DNA of 44,847 nucleotides from NCBI GenBank assembly GCA_018064665.1, contig JAGHUV010000010.1:1-44847 (forward strand), written 5' to 3'. How positions within the stretch are numbered: position 1 is the first letter of the stretch; each line of letters starts with the position of its first letter. A program made the position numbers and the translations under genes. Shown here piece by piece: positions 44,050 to 44,847 of this stretch. Under the pieces are notes generated by a model. That model made no database searches. It saw only the letters and a program-made list of their open reading frames with translations, and had not been told where the DNA came from. The DNA comes from Candidatus Crickella caballi. Lineage in GTDB: Bacteria; Bacillota; Clostridia; Peptostreptococcales; Anaerovoracaceae.

Positions 44050-44351
44050 GAGTGGCATAATTTGACTTGCTTTTTTAAATACAAATAGATAGCGAGAAAA
44101 GCTTAAATTTCAAGGGATGCTGACTTGCTTTTAACAAATCAGCAAGAGATTTTCAAGATTAAATCTACAGAATATGGGACTTCTTTATCAGATTTATGAA
44201 ATTGTTAGACAGTGTTGTTAATTGAGTTGGTTGCATTATTGTGAATTACTTACTAATTGCTTTTAAAGAAGCAAGCGACAAGCAATTATGAAAAAAGTTT
44301 TGGTGAAAAGCAGATAAACGACACTAGGAGCCGAAATGATAGTTCTCAGAC

Positions 44352-44370
44352 TTGCAACACATTTGCAACA
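44352..44370. repeat. TTGCAACA direct pair, 11-bp period
   Basis: Two exact TTGCAACA copies at 44352 and 44363. Spacing equals that of the TGACGCA pairs but the sequence differs, so it may be an arm site for another recombinase or a relic. Confidence 0.45.
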
Positions 44371-44472
44371 ATGCCTTTGAAAACCCTTGCTTTCCAAGGG
44401 CTTCAACTATCAAAGCGTTAATCTCGATTACCAAAGAGGTAACTGAATTACCAAATGAAAGCACATTGTTCA

Positions 44473-44490
44473 TGACGCACATTTGACGCA
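44473..44490. repeat. Right TGACGCA pair (candidate integrase arm sites)
   Basis: TGACGCA at 44473-44479 and 44484-44490, the same 11-base spacing and orientation as the left-end pair, about 100 bases inside attR. Confidence 0.6.
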
Positions 44491-44526
44491 TCGAACTTTA
44501 TGAAATGAAATCAAACAGGCAAAACC

Positions 44527-44540
44527 GTTCAGCAACGAAC
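44527..44540. promoter_or_regulatory. Repressor-like operator next to attR
   Basis: GTTC-AGCAAC-GAAC followed by TG: the same arms and six-base centre as the three operators by the XRE gene (GTTC-N6-GAAC). In the excised circle it would lie about 140 bases from the left TGACGCA pair. Confidence 0.5.
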
Positions 44541-44591
44541 TGATTTGAAGCTTGAAATCATAGGCATTGAGCCTGTTCGAAAAGAAGAAAA

Positions 44592-44605
44592 TTGAGATGG
44601 AATAG
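44592..44605 (+). repeat. attR core
   Basis: ATTGAGATGGAATA, identical to attL. The next base is G, so an empty site would read guaA through to a TAG stop. Confidence 0.85.
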
Positions 44606-44655
44606 GTCCATCTGGTTTGCAGGTGACGTTATAAACAACATAAATATAGGTATTT

Positions 44656-44684
44656 AAGGCACTCTCGAAAGAGAGTGCCTTTTG
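44656..44684 (+). terminator. Terminator beyond attR
   Basis: AAGGCACTCTC-GAAA-GAGAGTGCCTT followed by TT. It is either the original guaA terminator, displaced 14 kb by the insertion, or the replacement terminator of a second element. Confidence 0.8.
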
Positions 44685-44687
44685 CTG

Positions 44688-44707
44688 TGGTATGAAATTG
44701 GTATGAA
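44688..44707. repeat. TGGTATGAA direct pair beyond attR
   Basis: TGGTATGAA at 44688-44696 and 44699-44707, 11 bases apart, 83 bases past the attR core. Order and spacing (core, terminator, pair) copy the left end of the element. Confidence 0.5.
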
Positions 44708-44847
44708 TTATGATGCATTGACATGGCGGCTTTCTACAGAGAGTAGGTAACCGCTTAATAACATGGTGCCTTTAACACCGGGATCTCCAATGAGATAATC
44801 TAGAGTGAATCAGACTAATTTAGGTTTAGACTTTTTCGACTTTTTCG

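Larger units (their letters stand above)
44050..44591. other. Gene-free right end of the element
   Basis: About 540 AT-rich bases with no credible gene. Structure present: the phrase GACTTGCTTTT twice (near 44064 and 44122); a hairpin TGCTGA...TCAGCA (44118-44144) that may end the HEPN-pair transcript; TAATTGCTT/AAGCAATTA (44254-44288); TTGCAACA twice, 11 bases apart (44352-44359, 44363-44370); CCCTTG/CAAGGG near 44385-44401; the TGACGCA pair; and one repressor-like operator close to attR. Confidence 0.6.
30620..44605. mobile_element. Integrated mobilizable element at the guaA 3' end
   Basis: About 14 kb bounded by direct copies of a 14-bp core (ATTGAGATGGAATA) at 30620-30633 and 44592-44605. 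It has its own XRE control region, excisionase-like protein, tyrosine integrase, MobC-like protein, MobA/MobL relaxase, candidate replication repeats and a defence cargo. No VirB4, coupling protein or other conjugation-channel gene is visible, so it would need a helper, which defines an IME. The cargo is visibly AT-richer than the flanking chromosome. The 3' end of guaA is a known hotspot for such elements. Confidence 0.88.

Noticed and set aside
30620-44605. Full conjugative element (ICE) or prophage
   Set aside because: No secretion ATPase, coupling protein, capsid, terminase or tail genes are present; a relaxase and integrase alone fit an IME.
44708-44847. T-box or tRNA-like structure at the right edge
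   Set aside because: Short inverted repeats (GCGG/CCGC, GGTG/CACC, ATCTC/GAGAT) occur, but the T-box consensus and cloverleaf features do not match, and the window ends too soon to judge.
44708-44847. Minus-strand coding remnant entering from the right edge
   Set aside because: The last 12 codons read KKSKKSKPKLV then a stop at 44810, and a further 33 codons lie in the same frame, but this is too short to support a gene or pseudogene without sequence to the right.

Overview
The window reads as a chromosomal segment of a low-to-moderate-GC, anaerobic Firmicute of the Clostridia class. It carries a ferredoxin-dependent 2-oxoacid oxidoreductase, 4Fe-4S ferredoxins, a Rex redox repressor, CIRCE/HrcA-type control of groESL, Firmicute-type Shine-Dalgarno sequences and several TTG/GTG starts. 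The family (perhaps the Eubacteriales Family XIII/Anaerovoracaceae group) is a guess from gene style, not something the sequence proves.

Layout. (1) 61-3400: a P-loop ATPase followed by the four subunits of a 2-ketoisovalerate-type ferredoxin oxidoreductase (vorDBAC), closed by a terminator. (2) 3613-8141: a promoter, a 54-residue membrane peptide, then metG, tatD and tilS. (3) 8214-14943: ftsH, a PucR-type regulator, coaX, dusB and a substrate-binding lipoprotein, tightly packed. (4) 14948-20993: pepV, the tRNA t6A genes tsaE-tsaB-rimI-tsaD with overlapping ends, and an ABC-F ATPase. (5) 21036-23974: acpP and rex behind a strong promoter, a divergent 2[4Fe-4S] ferredoxin, a P-loop/Asp23-like fusion and an OGG1-type glycosylase. 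(6) 24037-26194: CIRCE-controlled groES-groL with an unusually elaborate structured 3' region. (7) 26243-30634: a membrane-anchored polysaccharide deacetylase, then guaB and guaA. GuaB is strikingly like the Tritrichomonas foetus IMP dehydrogenase.

30620-44605 is a roughly 14-kb integrated mobilizable element inserted at the 3' end of guaA. A 14-bp piece of the guaA end is repeated at both junctions. From left to right the element has: a leftward XRE repressor and a zinc-ribbon/HEPN-like protein; a control region with three operators spaced exactly 39 bp apart; an excisionase-like protein and a tyrosine integrase; a MobC-like protein, a winged-helix protein next to iteron-like repeats, a Cys-rich peptide and a MobA/MobL relaxase. 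No conjugation-channel genes are visible, so it is an IME rather than an ICE. Its cargo is a defence island: a DpnII-like GATC restriction-modification system (HTH-fused Dam methylase, an unknown protein, R.DpnII homologue, a second methylase of a different motif order), a RloC/PrrC-like ATPase with a candidate anticodon-nuclease triad, and a two-gene operon of unrecognised proteins that both carry HEPN-like R-X(4-6)-H motifs. That last pair is the best candidate for an undescribed system.

Beyond attR (44606-44847) the sequence repeats the layout of the element's own left end: a terminator, then a pair of 11-bp-spaced direct repeats of a different sequence. This suggests that a second element, or its remnant, sits in tandem at guaA.
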